This document shows, one piece after another, positions 35,097-43,763 of a stretch of DNA of 64,000 nucleotides. The stretch is taken from NCBI RefSeq assembly GCF_004364555.1, contig NZ_SOAM01000002.1, forward strand, positions 434,001 to 498,000, written 5' to 3'. How positions within the stretch are numbered: the first letter of the stretch is position 1; each line of letters opens with the position of its first letter. The notes under the pieces were generated by a model. The model did no database searches. It saw only the letters and a list, made by a program, of their open reading frames with translations, and had not been told where the DNA came from. Both the position numbers and the translations under genes were made by a program. The stretch is from Amnibacterium kyonggiense (GTDB lineage: Bacteria > Actinomycetota > Actinomycetes > Actinomycetales > Microbacteriaceae).

Positions 35097-35674
35097 GCCT
35101 TCCACTCCCCGGACGCCCGCAGACGCACGATCTCCTCCTTCATGGCGGTGCTGCGCCCGGGGCGCTCGTTCGCGAGGGTCGCGCCGTCCTCCCAGAAGTC
35201 GTCGACCGACCTGCCCTCGAGCTGTCCTCGGCGGGTGTGCACGTCGATCGCGTAGTCCGGGATCTCGAACGGGTGGTCGGAGGCGTTGATGAGGTGCATC
35301 GTGAGGTTCGCGTACTCGTCGCTCGTGCGGTCCTTGACGCGCTCGGCGAGGAACCGGATCGCGTGGGTGGCGAAGAGCCAGCGGTCGCCGAACGACCGGT
35401 CGAGACGCGTGTGCATGTCGTACAGCGCGTTGACGACGACCGGCTCGCTGAAGCTGCCGTCGCCGACGTCCTCGCAGCTGATGACGCAGAGGCGGGACCA
35501 CATCATCTCCTCGAGCGCAGCGCTGCTCTCGAACATCTCTCGGCCGACGAGTAGCGCGAGCTGCGTGTCGCCGCGGCGGATGGACTTCTGCAGGGTGGAG
35601 ATGAGCTCGTCGGCGGCGTAGCCGCGCTTGCTGGTGACGAGGGTCCAGGGGTCTTCGGAGAAGTGGACGGGCAT
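35093..35674 (-). CDS. Stand-alone RarA/MgsA C-terminal-like helical protein
   Basis: A 193-residue protein that resembles the C-terminal clamp-loader collar of MgsA/RarA ATPases, without the AAA+ domain. [23 protein letters not shown], the CEDVGDGS segment and [22 protein letters not shown] parallel RarA's helical bundle, and [24 protein letters not shown] is a motif I associate with small RarA-C-like proteins. It has no Walker motifs. It sits inside the ABC operon, 79 bp after the binding-protein gene and overlapping the ATPase gene by 4 bp. Its role there is unknown; a nucleobase- or nucleotide-related adaptor is speculation. Confidence 0.65.
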   Translation of the reverse strand: MPVHFSEDPWTLVTSKRGYAADELISTLQKSIRRGDTQLALLVGREMFESSAALEEMMWSRLCVISCEDVGDGSFSEPVVVNALYDMHTRLDRSFGDRWLFATHAIRFLAERVKDRTSDEYANLTMHLINASDHPFEIPDYAIDVHTRRGQLEGRSVDDFWEDGATLANERPGRSTAMKEEIVRLRASGEWKA

Positions 35675-35753
35675 GGCGTGTTCCTGTTCGTGAGGAGGGG
35701 TGCCGGGGCGACGCGGCGCGGCGCCGCCCCGGCGGATCGAGTGGGGACGGGTG

Positions 35754-36812
35754 CTAGTCGAGCGTCGGTCCGTCCTTGTAGATCTCCGAGAGGAGGGAGG
35801 TGTCGAAGAGCGCGTCGAGATCGCCGGAGATCTTCTCCGAGCGCATCGTCGCGATGTTCTGCGCGATGCCGGCCTTGCTCATCGTGAGGAGCCCGTCCTC
35901 CGTCGTCCCGCTCGTCTTGATGAGCGGCACGAAAGCGGCCGCCTGCAGCTTCTGCTGCGCGAGGTCGAGCTTCTGGTTCTTGCCCGGGCCGTCGACGACG
36001 TACTGCGCGGAGGCGTCCGGATCGGCGATGGCGTCCTGCCAGCCCTCGGCCACGGACTTCACGATGCCTTCGACCGCGGCGCGCTTCGTCGGGTCCTTCA
36101 GCGCCTCCTTCGTGGTGAACAGCACGTCGCCCCACAGGTGGTACCCGTAGTCGCTCATCGGGAACACCTTCGTGTCGACGCCCTGCAGCTTGAGGGTCAC
36201 GGGCTGGTTGTTCGAGAACGCCTCGAACGCGTCGCACTGGCCGGACACGAGCGGCGACGGGTCGAAGTCGGCGTTCACGTACTCGACCTTCGACTTGTCG
36301 ACGCCGTTCGCCTTGAGGATGCCGTCGGTGATCGCCACGCCGGAGGTCTGCACGCAGAAGCGCTTGCCCTCGAGCTCCTTGAGCGTGTTCACCGGCTTGC
36401 TCGCGAGCGACATCACGCTCATGGGGTTGATCTGCAGGGTCGCGCCGACGATGACGAGATCGGCGCCTTCGTTCACGGCCCGGGCGATCGTATCGACGGA
36501 CGACAGCCCGACGAGCGCCTTGCCGCTCGCGACGAGCGGCTCGACCGTGGTGGTCGGTCCGCCCGGCTTGATCGTGATGTCGACACCGTTCTTCGCGTAG
36601 TAGCCGTTCTTCTCGGCGAGGTAGGGGCCGCCGTTCTCGCTGTTGGCGATCCAGCCGAGCTGGAGCGTCGCGGGAGTCGGGGAGGAGCTGGTGCCGGCGG
36701 CCGAGGTGCCGGCGGAGCAGGACGAGAGCGCGAGCACGGCGGCGACGGCGCCCACGAGGGCGGTCGTCGTCCGCGCCCGGCGGGATCGGGAGATGGACAG
36801 GAGGGAGGTCAT
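35754..36812 (-). CDS. NMT1/THI5-like ABC substrate-binding lipoprotein
   Basis: A 352-residue lipoprotein. The signal peptide ends in LALSSC (lipobox) and the mature part starts with a Ser/Thr linker. The core, LQLGWIANSENGGPYLAEKNGYYAKNGVDITIKPGG, is the opening of the NMT1/THI5 family, whose members bind pyrimidines, riboflavin, nitrate, taurine and similar small molecules. GKRFCVQTSGVAITDGIL and WGDVLFTTKEALKDP are further family segments. It is first in the ABC operon. The ATG at 36812 has GAAGG upstream. The substrate is inferred only from neighbours: a nucleobase or related amide. Confidence 0.88.
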   Translation of the reverse strand: MTSLLSISRSRRARTTTALVGAVAAVLALSSCSAGTSAAGTSSSPTPATLQLGWIANSENGGPYLAEKNGYYAKNGVDITIKPGGPTTTVEPLVASGKALVGLSSVDTIARAVNEGADLVIVGATLQINPMSVMSLASKPVNTLKELEGKRFCVQTSGVAITDGILKANGVDKSKVEYVNADFDPSPLVSGQCDAFEAFSNNQPVTLKLQGVDTKVFPMSDYGYHLWGDVLFTTKEALKDPTKRAAVEGIVKSVAEGWQDAIADPDASAQYVVDGPGKNQKLDLAQQKLQAAAFVPLIKTSGTTEDGLLTMSKAGIAQNIATMRSEKISGDLDALFDTSLLSEIYKDGPTLD

Positions 36813-37357
36813 GGTGGCCTTCGCTGTGAGGAGGTGTGCGGGATCACGGATGCAGGTGCACGCGTTCCGGGCACGACGCTGTCGCCGTGCGGAGAGGCGC
36901 GGCGATGCGCAAGAGAGAGGTCGGCGCACCGATGCGGCGCGGCGCGAGAGAGCGCTCGCGAGGGTGCGGCAGCGACCGGTCCCCGACGGAGGGGACGGTG
37001 GATCGAGCGCGAGCCTGAACGGCTCACGGCGACGTCAGCGGACGGCGGGCGCTCGGCTGTTCGAGAGGCGCCACGATCCGCAGTCCCCCTCGGGGAAGCG
37101 GTGTGCGGGCATGTCGACCTCTCGTCTCGGGGTGGATCCGCGAGGACTGTAGCCGGACGCTTCGGGCGGTGCGCAAGCCGCCGCCGCTGTTGTAACAGCC
37201 TCGAAACGCGCTGAAACACCGGGTTCACACCGCCGCGTCTAGCCTGCCTCCGGACGCACCTGGAAATACGACATGCGGTCGACGGCCTCCGTCGGCGTGA
37301 CCCGTAATCGCGACATTCCGCGTCCGCCTCTCGATGTCGTGATCGAACGGAGCAGCC
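36813..37357. promoter_or_regulatory. 545-bp divergent intergenic region with long leader
   Basis: This gap separates the binding-protein operon (minus) from the deoxyribosyltransferase/amidase genes (plus). On the minus strand a -10-like TACAGT (37146-37151) with TTGCGC 19 bp upstream (37171-37176) suggests a start near 37139 and hence a leader of about 325 nt. That leader carries a possible 25-codon reading frame at 37035-37112 with GAGAGG before its ATG. On the plus strand TAGCCT (37240-37245) could be a -10 and the leader contains a CGACGG/CCGTCG hairpin near 37280. No known riboswitch was recognised. Confidence 0.4.
37192..37207. promoter_or_regulatory. GlnR-type nitrogen-regulation site (predicted)
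   Basis: GTAAC at 37192-37196, six bases, then GAAAC at 37203-37207 matches one a/b half-site pair of the actinobacterial GlnR consensus. A further six bases on is AAACA, only a partial repeat. It lies about 45 bp upstream of the predicted plus-strand start and about 45 bp upstream of the predicted minus-strand -10, a sensible place for an activator of both divergent operons. The match is by eye and short enough to occur by chance. Confidence 0.45.
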
Positions 37358-37882
37358 ATGTCGTACGCCGTCTATCTCGCCGGCCCCGAGGTCTTCCACG
37401 CCGACGTCGAGGCGATCGCGGAAGCGCAGCGGAGCGTCTGCCGCGCCTACGGTCTCGTCCCGATCTCCCCGGCCGACAAGGGGCTCGAGGACGGTGACCA
37501 GTCGCTCGCGGCGGACGATCGGATCTTCGCCAACAACATCGAGATGATCGAGCGGGCAGACGCGGTCGTCGCCAACATCGATCCGTTCCGGGGCCCCGAT
37601 CCGGACGCGGGCACGGCCTTCGAGGTCGGCTACGCCCACGGCCGAGGCAAGCCGATCTACGCCTGGACCGCGGACACGGCCACAGCCGCCGAACGCGTCG
37701 AGCGCCTCCACGGCCCGCTCCACACCAGGGCCGACGGCGCGCTCGCCGATCGGGACGGGTTGATGGTCGAAGGCTTCGGCGGCCCGGTCAACCTGATGCT
37801 CGTCTCACCGGCCACCGTCGTCCTCGGCACGTTCGAGGACTGCATCCGTCGCGTCGCCGCAGACATCGCCGCCCGTGCGTGA
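37358..37882 (+). CDS. Nucleoside 2-deoxyribosyltransferase-like protein (copy 2)
   Basis: A 174-residue NDT-family protein, the same length as the copy at 26104-26628 and sharing the motifs VYLAGPEVFHAD, RIFANNIEMIERADAVVANIDPFRG, DPDAGTAFEVGYAHGRGKPIYAW and NLMLVSPATVVLG. The Glu of FEVGYA is the expected nucleophile. ATG 37358 follows CGGAG. Its end overlaps the amidase gene by 8 bp, so both are made from one transcript. Acting on a nucleoside or nucleobase-like substrate imported by the divergent ABC transporter is a reasonable inference. Confidence 0.88.
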   Translation: MSYAVYLAGPEVFHADVEAIAEAQRSVCRAYGLVPISPADKGLEDGDQSLAADDRIFANNIEMIERADAVVANIDPFRGPDPDAGTAFEVGYAHGRGKPIYAWTADTATAAERVERLHGPLHTRADGALADRDGLMVEGFGGPVNLMLVSPATVVLGTFEDCIRRVAADIAARA

Positions 37883-39206
37883 CGGCGGCTCGATCGCCGC
37901 ACTGCATGCGGTGTACCGCTCCGGAGCCGCGTCCGCGGAGTCCGTGATCGGCGAGCGTCTCGCGGCGATCACCGCGGACAGGACGATCCGGGCCGTCGTC
38001 GACCTCGACGTCGAGGGCGCCCTCGCGAGCGCCCGCGCCCTCGACACCGCACTCGACGCGGGCGAGCCGCTGGGACCGCTGCACGGCCTCCCTGTGACCG
38101 TGAAGGCGTCGTTCGCAGTCGCAGGCGCGACCGTTTCCGTCGGCATCCCGGACACGGCCGTTCGCGCCGAGGTCGACGCGCCCGCGGTCGCCCGGCTCCG
38201 CGCCGCCGGCGCGGTGATCCTCGGGTCGTCGAACGTGCCGCCGATGCTCGACGGCTTCCACAGCGACAGCCCGCTCGGGGGGCGCACCGTCAACCCCCGG
38301 GATCCGTCGAGGACGCCGGGCGGCTCTTCGGGCGGCGCAGGCGCGGCGATCGCCGCGGGCTTCTCGGACGGAGACATCGGCAGCGATCTCGGCGGCTCCA
38401 TCCGGGTGCCCGCTGCGTTCTGCGGCGTCGTCGGGCACCGTCCGTCCCAGTTCGCCGTGTCGAAGCGCGGCCATCTCCCGTGGCCGCTCGACGCGCTCGT
38501 CGAGCCGCCGCTCTCGGCGGCGGGGCCGATGGCGCGCACCGTCGCCGACGTGCAGCAGCTGTTCGAGGTGCTGCTGCGCGTCGATCCGGAGGCGACCGGC
38601 ATCGCGCCGGTGACGCTCGCCGAGCTGCGGGGTCTCCGAGTCGGCGTCTGGCGCGATGAGCCCGGCGCCGAGTGCGACCCGGAGGTCGACGCGGTGCTCG
38701 ACTGCTTCGTCGCCGCACTCGCCGACGCGGGGTGCGTCCTGGTCCCCCTGTCCGGCACGGTGCTCGGGCGCCCGCAGTCCGCCGACCTGTTCGATCGGCT
38801 GGTCGCCGTCGAGCTCGCCTTCACGAGCGACGGCGGCGCGTCGATCGGTCAGGTGTGGGCCGACTGGGAAGCGCAGCGCGGCGTCCGTGCCGAGTGGGCG
38901 GCGACCGTCGCGGATGTCGACATCGTGATCGCGCCGGCGGTGCCCGTCGTCGCCCCGCTGCACGACGAGGTGCAGGCCGATGCGGAGCTGCGCCGGCGCA
39001 TCACGCGCTGGAGCGCCATGACGAACCTGGCAGCCGTGCCGTGCACGGTCCTCCCGGTCGGCCTGGACCCCGTCCACGGCATGCCGGTCGCGGTCCAGGT
39101 CATCGCGCCGTTCGGTCGTGACCGCGACGCGTTGGTGATGGCTCGCGCCCTGCAGGACGCGGGGCTCGCTCCGGCTCTCGCACCCGGTTCCGTGCTGCTG
39201 AGCTGA
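37875..39206 (+). CDS. Amidase signature family enzyme
   Basis: A 443-residue amidase. The Ser-cisSer-Lys triad is visible: Lys77 in LPVTVKASFAV, cis-Ser151 in GGSSGGAGAAIAAGF, and nucleophile Ser175 in GSDLGGSIRVPAAFCG. Such enzymes hydrolyse amides to an acid plus ammonia or an amine in the cytosol. The GTG start at 37875 lies within the end of the deoxyribosyltransferase-like gene (8-bp overlap). Release of ammonia fits the predicted GlnR site upstream. It is not a GatA subunit, since gatB/gatC are absent nearby. Confidence 0.9.
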   Translation: MRDGGSIAALHAVYRSGAASAESVIGERLAAITADRTIRAVVDLDVEGALASARALDTALDAGEPLGPLHGLPVTVKASFAVAGATVSVGIPDTAVRAEVDAPAVARLRAAGAVILGSSNVPPMLDGFHSDSPLGGRTVNPRDPSRTPGGSSGGAGAAIAAGFSDGDIGSDLGGSIRVPAAFCGVVGHRPSQFAVSKRGHLPWPLDALVEPPLSAAGPMARTVADVQQLFEVLLRVDPEATGIAPVTLAELRGLRVGVWRDEPGAECDPEVDAVLDCFVAALADAGCVLVPLSGTVLGRPQSADLFDRLVAVELAFTSDGGASIGQVWADWEAQRGVRAEWAATVADVDIVIAPAVPVVAPLHDEVQADAELRRRITRWSAMTNLAAVPCTVLPVGLDPVHGMPVAVQVIAPFGRDRDALVMARALQDAGLAPALAPGSVLLS

Positions 39207-39273
39207 AGCGAGCAGAACGCGGCGCACGAACGCACCGGACGAGCCGTTCGGCCGGCCGGACGAGACTGGTCTG

Positions 39274-40437
39274 GTGACCGACGACGACCTGACCGCGCTC
39301 CGCGACCGCTGCGATCGGCACCTCACCGGGCACGGCCCGGTCCGGGCGGCCGACCTCCTCGCGACGATCCCGGCCGACACCGAGGTCGACGTCTACGGCG
39401 ACGGCGGCGTCGTCGCGGCGCTCGAGGCGGAGGTCGCCCGCCTGCTCGGCAAGCCCGCCGCGGTGTTCCTGCCGAGCGGGATCATGGCGCAGCAGGCGGT
39501 GCTGCGGGTCCACGCCGATCGGACCGGCCGCCGCACCGTCCTCTTCCACCCCACCTGCCACCTGGCGATCCACGAGGACGGTGCGCTCGAGCGCGTCCTC
39601 GGCCTGCACGGCCGAACCGTCGGGGACCCGAACCGGCTCATCACGCTGGAGGACCTCCGGGCCGTCGCTGAGCCGCCGGCCGCCCTGCTGCTCGAGCTGC
39701 CGCAGCGGGAGCTCGGGGGCCTGCTGCCCGACTGGGACGACGTGCTCGAGCAGGTCGCCTGGGCGCGCTCGCGCGGCGCGGCCGTGCACTGCGACGGCGC
39801 CCGGATCTGGGAGGCGTCCGCCGGCTCCGGCCGCTCCCCGGCCGAGCTGGCCGAGCTGGCCGAGCCCTTCGACAGCGTCTACGTCTCGTTCTACAAGGGC
39901 ATCGGGGCGCTCGCAGGCTGCTGCCTGGCCGGCGAGGAGGACGTGGTCGCGGAGGTCCGGGAGTGGCGCAAGCGCCTCGGCGGCACCCTCTACGGGCTCT
40001 GGCCGGCGGCCGCCTCCGCGCTGACGCTGCTGCCGCAGCGCCTCGCCCGGATGCCCGAGTACCTGGCGCACGCCCGCGCGATCGCCGCGGCGCTGTCCGA
40101 CGTCGACGGCGTCCGCGTGCTGCCGGACCCGCCGCAGGTGCCGATGATGCACCTCCTGCTCGCCGCGCCGCACGAGCAGGTGCGGGCGGCGGTGCGCCGG
40201 ATCGCGGAGACCCGCGGGATCTTCACCTTCCGCGGCATCGGGACGACGCAGGACCCGGGCGTGCAGCGGGTGGAGCTGAGCGTCGGCGAGGCGACCATGC
40301 GCCTGACGCCCGAGGAGGTCGCGGCCGTGTTCCGGGAGCTCGTCGACGGCCTCGCACCCCGGCGCGCCAGCGGCGATGATGGACACGAGCCGGCTGCGCT
40401 GCCCGCGGCGGACGCACCGAGGGAAGAGGCACCGTGA
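39274..40437 (+). CDS. Threonine aldolase family (beta-eliminating lyase) protein
   Basis: A 387-residue PLP enzyme of fold type I. The PLP lysine lies in VSFYKGIGALAGCC, preceded by the Asp/Ala cofactor-binding segment VHCDGARIWEAS. It may cleave L-threonine or L-allo-threonine to glycine and acetaldehyde, or another beta-hydroxy amino acid. It is slightly longer than typical low-specificity threonine aldolases (about 340-350) owing to an N-terminal LRDRCDRHLTGHGP segment. The start is GTG 39274. The stop overlaps the next gene as GTGA. Confidence 0.85.
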   Translation: MTDDDLTALRDRCDRHLTGHGPVRAADLLATIPADTEVDVYGDGGVVAALEAEVARLLGKPAAVFLPSGIMAQQAVLRVHADRTGRRTVLFHPTCHLAIHEDGALERVLGLHGRTVGDPNRLITLEDLRAVAEPPAALLLELPQRELGGLLPDWDDVLEQVAWARSRGAAVHCDGARIWEASAGSGRSPAELAELAEPFDSVYVSFYKGIGALAGCCLAGEEDVVAEVREWRKRLGGTLYGLWPAAASALTLLPQRLARMPEYLAHARAIAAALSDVDGVRVLPDPPQVPMMHLLLAAPHEQVRAAVRRIAETRGIFTFRGIGTTQDPGVQRVELSVGEATMRLTPEEVAAVFRELVDGLAPRRASGDDGHEPAALPAADAPREEAP

Positions 40438-41060
40438 TCGAGGCGCTGACGGGGACGGGGCTCGCCGCCGCTGCGGGCCTGAACGCCTACATCCCGATGC
40501 TCGCGCTCGGGCTGCTCTCGCGGTTCACCGACGTCGTGACGCTGCCCGCCGGCTGGTCGTGGCTCGAGAACCCGTGGGCGCTCGGCATCCTCGGCGTCCT
40601 GTTCGTGGTGGAGGTCGTCGCCGACAAGGTGCCCGCCGTCGACCACGTGAACGACATCGTGCAGACCGTCGTGCGTCCCGCGGCGGGCGGCATCGTCTTT
40701 GGCTCCGGCACGGCCTCCGAGACGCCGGCGATCAGTGACCCGGGCGGCTTCCTCGCCTCCGGCGGCTGGGTCCCCGTCGCGATCGGCGTCGTGCTGGCGC
40801 TGACCGTGCACCTCGGCAAGGCGGGCACCCGCGCCGTCGCGAACACGGCGACGGTCGGCGTCGCCGCTCCCGTGCTGAGCACCCTGGAGGACGTCTCGAG
40901 CGTCGCGCTCGTCGCCGCGGCGATCCTCCTGCCGGCCCTCGTCGCCGTGCTGCTGATCGGCCTGGTGGTCGGGCTCGTGGTCGGGCTCGTGCTCCTCGTC
41001 CGCACTGCGCGTCGCCGCCGCGCCCGACGCCGCGCCCCCGGCCTCGCGCCGACCGGCTGA
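40434..41060 (+). CDS. DUF4126 family membrane protein
   Basis: A 208-residue integral membrane protein. Residues 1-30 (GTGLAAAAGLNAYIPMLALGLLSRF) are the DUF4126 opening; further hydrophobic segments lie at about 47-63, 111-130 and 150-190, with a basic Arg-rich tail. VVEVVADKVPAVDHVNDIVQTVVRPAAGG is a family motif. Function is unknown. The GTG start overlaps the aldolase stop (GTGA), so the two are coupled. Palindrome copy C follows directly. Confidence 0.85.
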   Translation: MIEALTGTGLAAAAGLNAYIPMLALGLLSRFTDVVTLPAGWSWLENPWALGILGVLFVVEVVADKVPAVDHVNDIVQTVVRPAAGGIVFGSGTASETPAISDPGGFLASGGWVPVAIGVVLALTVHLGKAGTRAVANTATVGVAAPVLSTLEDVSSVALVAAAILLPALVAVLLIGLVVGLVVGLVLLVRTARRRRARRRAPGLAPTG

Positions 41061-41066
41061 CGCTCG

Positions 41067-41153
41067 TTGCACGGATCAGGACCGACCGCGCGACACGCCG
41101 CAGGTGGGACGCCGTAGGACGGCGTGTCGGCAAATCCGTCCTGATCCGCGCAA
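41067..41153. repeat. Dispersed palindrome family, copy C
   Basis: An 87-bp palindrome starting 6 bp after the DUF4126 stop. The outer arms are TTGCACGGATCAGGAC and GTCCTGATCCGCGCAA, extended inside by CGCGACACGCCG and CGGCGTGTCGG. The left arm has drifted (GACCGACC where others have GACGGATT), giving an internal mismatch, while the right arm keeps the consensus. A terminator between two same-strand genes (DUF4126 and kinase) is the simplest role. Confidence 0.85.
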
Positions 41154-41270
41154 GGTGGCGCGGCCCCCGACTCGAAGCAGCGGGTTCGTCAGCCGATCGG
41201 CGGGGTCGGCGGGCCGCTTCGGCAGCCGCTCCTATGCTCGTCGGGCCATGGACGGGTGCGGGAGAGCGGC

Positions 41271-42662
41271 GTGAGCGAGCCCGGCGACCGGATCGCGGAC
41301 CGCTACCTCCTGACCCGGCGCATCGCCGCTGGCGGGATGGGCGTCGTCTGGCAGGCCGAGGACGAGGTGCTGCGGCGGACCGTCGCCGTGAAGCAGCTGC
41401 GGGTCGGCGCCGCGGCGAGCGAGGCGGACGCCGCGCTCGCACGGCAGCGCGCGATGCGGGAGGCGCGCATCACCGCCCGCCTGCACCACCCGCACGCGGT
41501 CTCGATCTTCGACGTCGTCGACCACGACGGCGCGCCCCACATCGTCATGCAGTACGTGCCGTCGGAATCGCTCGCGGCGGTGCTCCGCCGCCGATCGGCG
41601 CTGCCGGTCGAGGACGCGGCGCGCATCGGGGCGGAGGTGGCCTCGGCGCTGCAGGCGGCGCACGCGCTCGGCATCGTGCACCGCGACGTGAAGCCCGCGA
41701 ACATCCTGATCGCGCAACCCGGCGGCGAGGCGCTGCTGACCGACTTCGGCATCTCGCACGCCGCGGACGACGCGGCGCTGACCTCCACGGGGATGCTGTC
41801 GGGCACCCCGGCCTACCTCGCACCCGAGGTGGCCCTCGGCGGGGAGTCCGCACCCGCCTCCGACGTGTTCTCGCTCGGCTCCACGCTCTACGCCGCCGTC
41901 GAGGGGCGGCCGCCCTTCGGTGACGAGGCGAACGGCATCGCGGTCCTGCACCGCGTCGCCGCCGGCTCGTTCACGGCGCCGACGCGCAGCGGCGCGCTGC
42001 AACCGGTGCTGCTGCGCATGATGCGGCCGGATCCCGACGAGCGCCCGACGATGGCGGAGGCGGCCGCGGCGCTCAGTTCGGTGGCGACGCAGCAGGCCGG
42101 CGCGGACGCCCCGACGGCGGTGCTCGTGCCGGAGGGCGACGGTGACGACGCGACGCAGGCGTTCGGCGAGGCGCCGACCGAGCAGGACCGGGCCGCGGCG
42201 ACCTTGATCGCTCCAGCGGCGGCTCCAGCGACAGCGACGACCGCTGTGCCCGCTGCCGACTTCGCGCAGCCGACCGCCGCGCCGACCGTGCGATTCGCGG
42301 CCCCGTCTGAGGAGGCAGCTCCCCGGCGTCGTCGGCGGGCGCTGCTCTGGCTGATCGGGGCCGCGGCCGTGCTCGTCATCGCGATCGCGGGCTTCGGCCT
42401 GCTCCGCGGCGGCGCCTCGGGCGGTCCCGCGCCGGCGCAGAGCACGAGCAGGCTGGCCGTCGCGGTGCGCTCCGCGACGCCCAGCGCGTCGACGCCGACG
42501 CCGACCGCCACCACCCCGACGGCCTCCGCGCCGGCGTCCGCATCGACCGCACCCGTCGGGACCGGCGGTCAGGGGAACGGCACCGGCAAGGGCAAGGGGA
42601 ACGACAAGGGCGACAAGGGCGGCAAGGGGAAGGGCGGCGGGAAGGGCCCGAAGGGCGGCTGA
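41271..42662 (+). CDS. Transmembrane Ser/Thr protein kinase (short paralogue)
   Basis: A 463-residue kinase. From GTG 41271 (GGAG upstream; GTG 41256 is an alternative) its residue numbering matches the 29825-31531 kinase exactly: Lys41, HRDVKP at 138-143, DFG at 158-160, so this start is favoured. The kinase domain is followed by an Ala-rich linker and a membrane span [21 protein letters not shown]. The exterior part has no folded sensor domain: it is Ser/Pro/Thr-rich and ends in a Gly/Lys repeat ([18 protein letters not shown]). The cationic tail might contact wall polymers or nucleic acid; this is speculation. Confidence 0.9.
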   Translation: MSEPGDRIADRYLLTRRIAAGGMGVVWQAEDEVLRRTVAVKQLRVGAAASEADAALARQRAMREARITARLHHPHAVSIFDVVDHDGAPHIVMQYVPSESLAAVLRRRSALPVEDAARIGAEVASALQAAHALGIVHRDVKPANILIAQPGGEALLTDFGISHAADDAALTSTGMLSGTPAYLAPEVALGGESAPASDVFSLGSTLYAAVEGRPPFGDEANGIAVLHRVAAGSFTAPTRSGALQPVLLRMMRPDPDERPTMAEAAAALSSVATQQAGADAPTAVLVPEGDGDDATQAFGEAPTEQDRAAATLIAPAAAPATATTAVPAADFAQPTAAPTVRFAAPSEEAAPRRRRRALLWLIGAAAVLVIAIAGFGLLRGGASGGPAPAQSTSRLAVAVRSATPSASTPTPTATTPTASAPASASTAPVGTGGQGNGTGKGKGNDKGDKGGKGKGGGKGPKGG

Positions 42663-42739
42663 TCCCCGACCCCGGGCCCGCACACCGGCCGCCCGGGTGG
42701 ATCGCCTACTGTGCTGGCGTTCCGAGCGAAGGAGACGGC

Positions 42740-43714
42740 ATGCAGTACCGCGATCTGGGCCGCGCCGGCCTGCAGGTGTCCGACATCGGCTACGGCGCGT
42801 GGGGCATCGGCGGCGCGGGCGGCGGCTGGGTCGGCGCCGAGGACGACGAGTCGCTGCGCGCGCTCGAGCGCTTCATCGAGCTCGGCGGCACGTTCATCGA
42901 CACGGCGCGCGGTTACGGCCGCAGCGAGGAGCTGGTCGGCCGCGTCCTCCGGGAGCACCGGGACGAGGGCCTGATCGTCGCGACGAAGGTGCCGCCGAAG
43001 AACGGCGAGTGGCCCGCGCGCGCCGGCGTGCCCGTCGAGGAGGCGTTCCCGGGCGACCACATTCGCGCGAGCCTCGAGACGAGTCTCAAGGCGAGCGGCC
43101 TCGACGCCTTCGACGTGGTGCAGTTCCACGTCTGGAGCGACGAGTGGGTCGGGAACGGCGACTGGCTGGAGACCGTCCAGGCGCTGAAGGAGGAGGGCAA
43201 GCTCCGCCACTTCGGCGTCTCGATCAACGACTACGAGCCGGAGAACGCCCTCGCGCTGATCCGGTCCGGCGCCGTCGAGACCGTGCAGGTGATCTACAAC
43301 GTGTTCCACCAGCAGCCGGAGGAGCAGCTGCTCGCCGCCTGCCACGAGCACGGGGTCGGGGTGATCGTCCGCGTCGCGCTCGACGAGGGCGGCCTCACCG
43401 GGCGCATCACGAAGGACACGACGTTCGAGGAGGGCGACTTCCGCCGCACCTTCTTCCAGGGCGACCGCCCGGCGCAGGTCGAGCAGCACGTGCAGGCGCT
43501 CGCGGACGACCTCGGGATCGCCGTCGACGAGGTGCCTGACGTCGCGCTCCGGTACGTGCTGTCGCACCCGGCGGTCTCGACCGTCATCGCGGGCATGCGC
43601 ACGGTCCGCAACGTGGAGCGGAACGCGGCCACGAGCGACCGTGACGCCCTCCCCCAGGCGACCGTCGCGCGGCTCAAGGCGCACCGCTGGGAGCGCAACT
43701 GGTACCGCGGCTGA
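42740..43714 (+). CDS. Aldo/keto reductase
   Basis: A 324-residue TIM-barrel oxidoreductase using NADPH. The N-terminal [42 protein letters not shown] (with Asp and Tyr of the catalytic tetrad), VATKVPPKN (Lys) and DVVQFHVW (His) are family landmarks. The C-terminal [20 protein letters not shown] binds the cofactor. ATG 42740 follows AAGGAG. The substrate is unknown; the IGRP-like motif set suggests the YghZ/IolS type of general aldehyde or sugar reductase. Confidence 0.92.
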   Translation: MQYRDLGRAGLQVSDIGYGAWGIGGAGGGWVGAEDDESLRALERFIELGGTFIDTARGYGRSEELVGRVLREHRDEGLIVATKVPPKNGEWPARAGVPVEEAFPGDHIRASLETSLKASGLDAFDVVQFHVWSDEWVGNGDWLETVQALKEEGKLRHFGVSINDYEPENALALIRSGAVETVQVIYNVFHQQPEEQLLAACHEHGVGVIVRVALDEGGLTGRITKDTTFEEGDFRRTFFQGDRPAQVEQHVQALADDLGIAVDEVPDVALRYVLSHPAVSTVIAGMRTVRNVERNAATSDRDALPQATVARLKAHRWERNWYRG

Positions 43715-43763
43715 CGGTGGTGCTCGTCAGGTCCTGATGGACGCGACCGGGCAGACTGCAGCG

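Noticed and set aside
36813-37357. TPP, purine or other known riboswitch in the NMT1 leader
   Set aside because: No matching conserved core (for example CUGAGA or the purine three-way junction) could be found on either strand.
37273-37497. Plus-strand frame overlapping the second deoxyribosyltransferase-like gene
   Set aside because: Different frame from the conserved protein, with Arg-rich composition and no motif.
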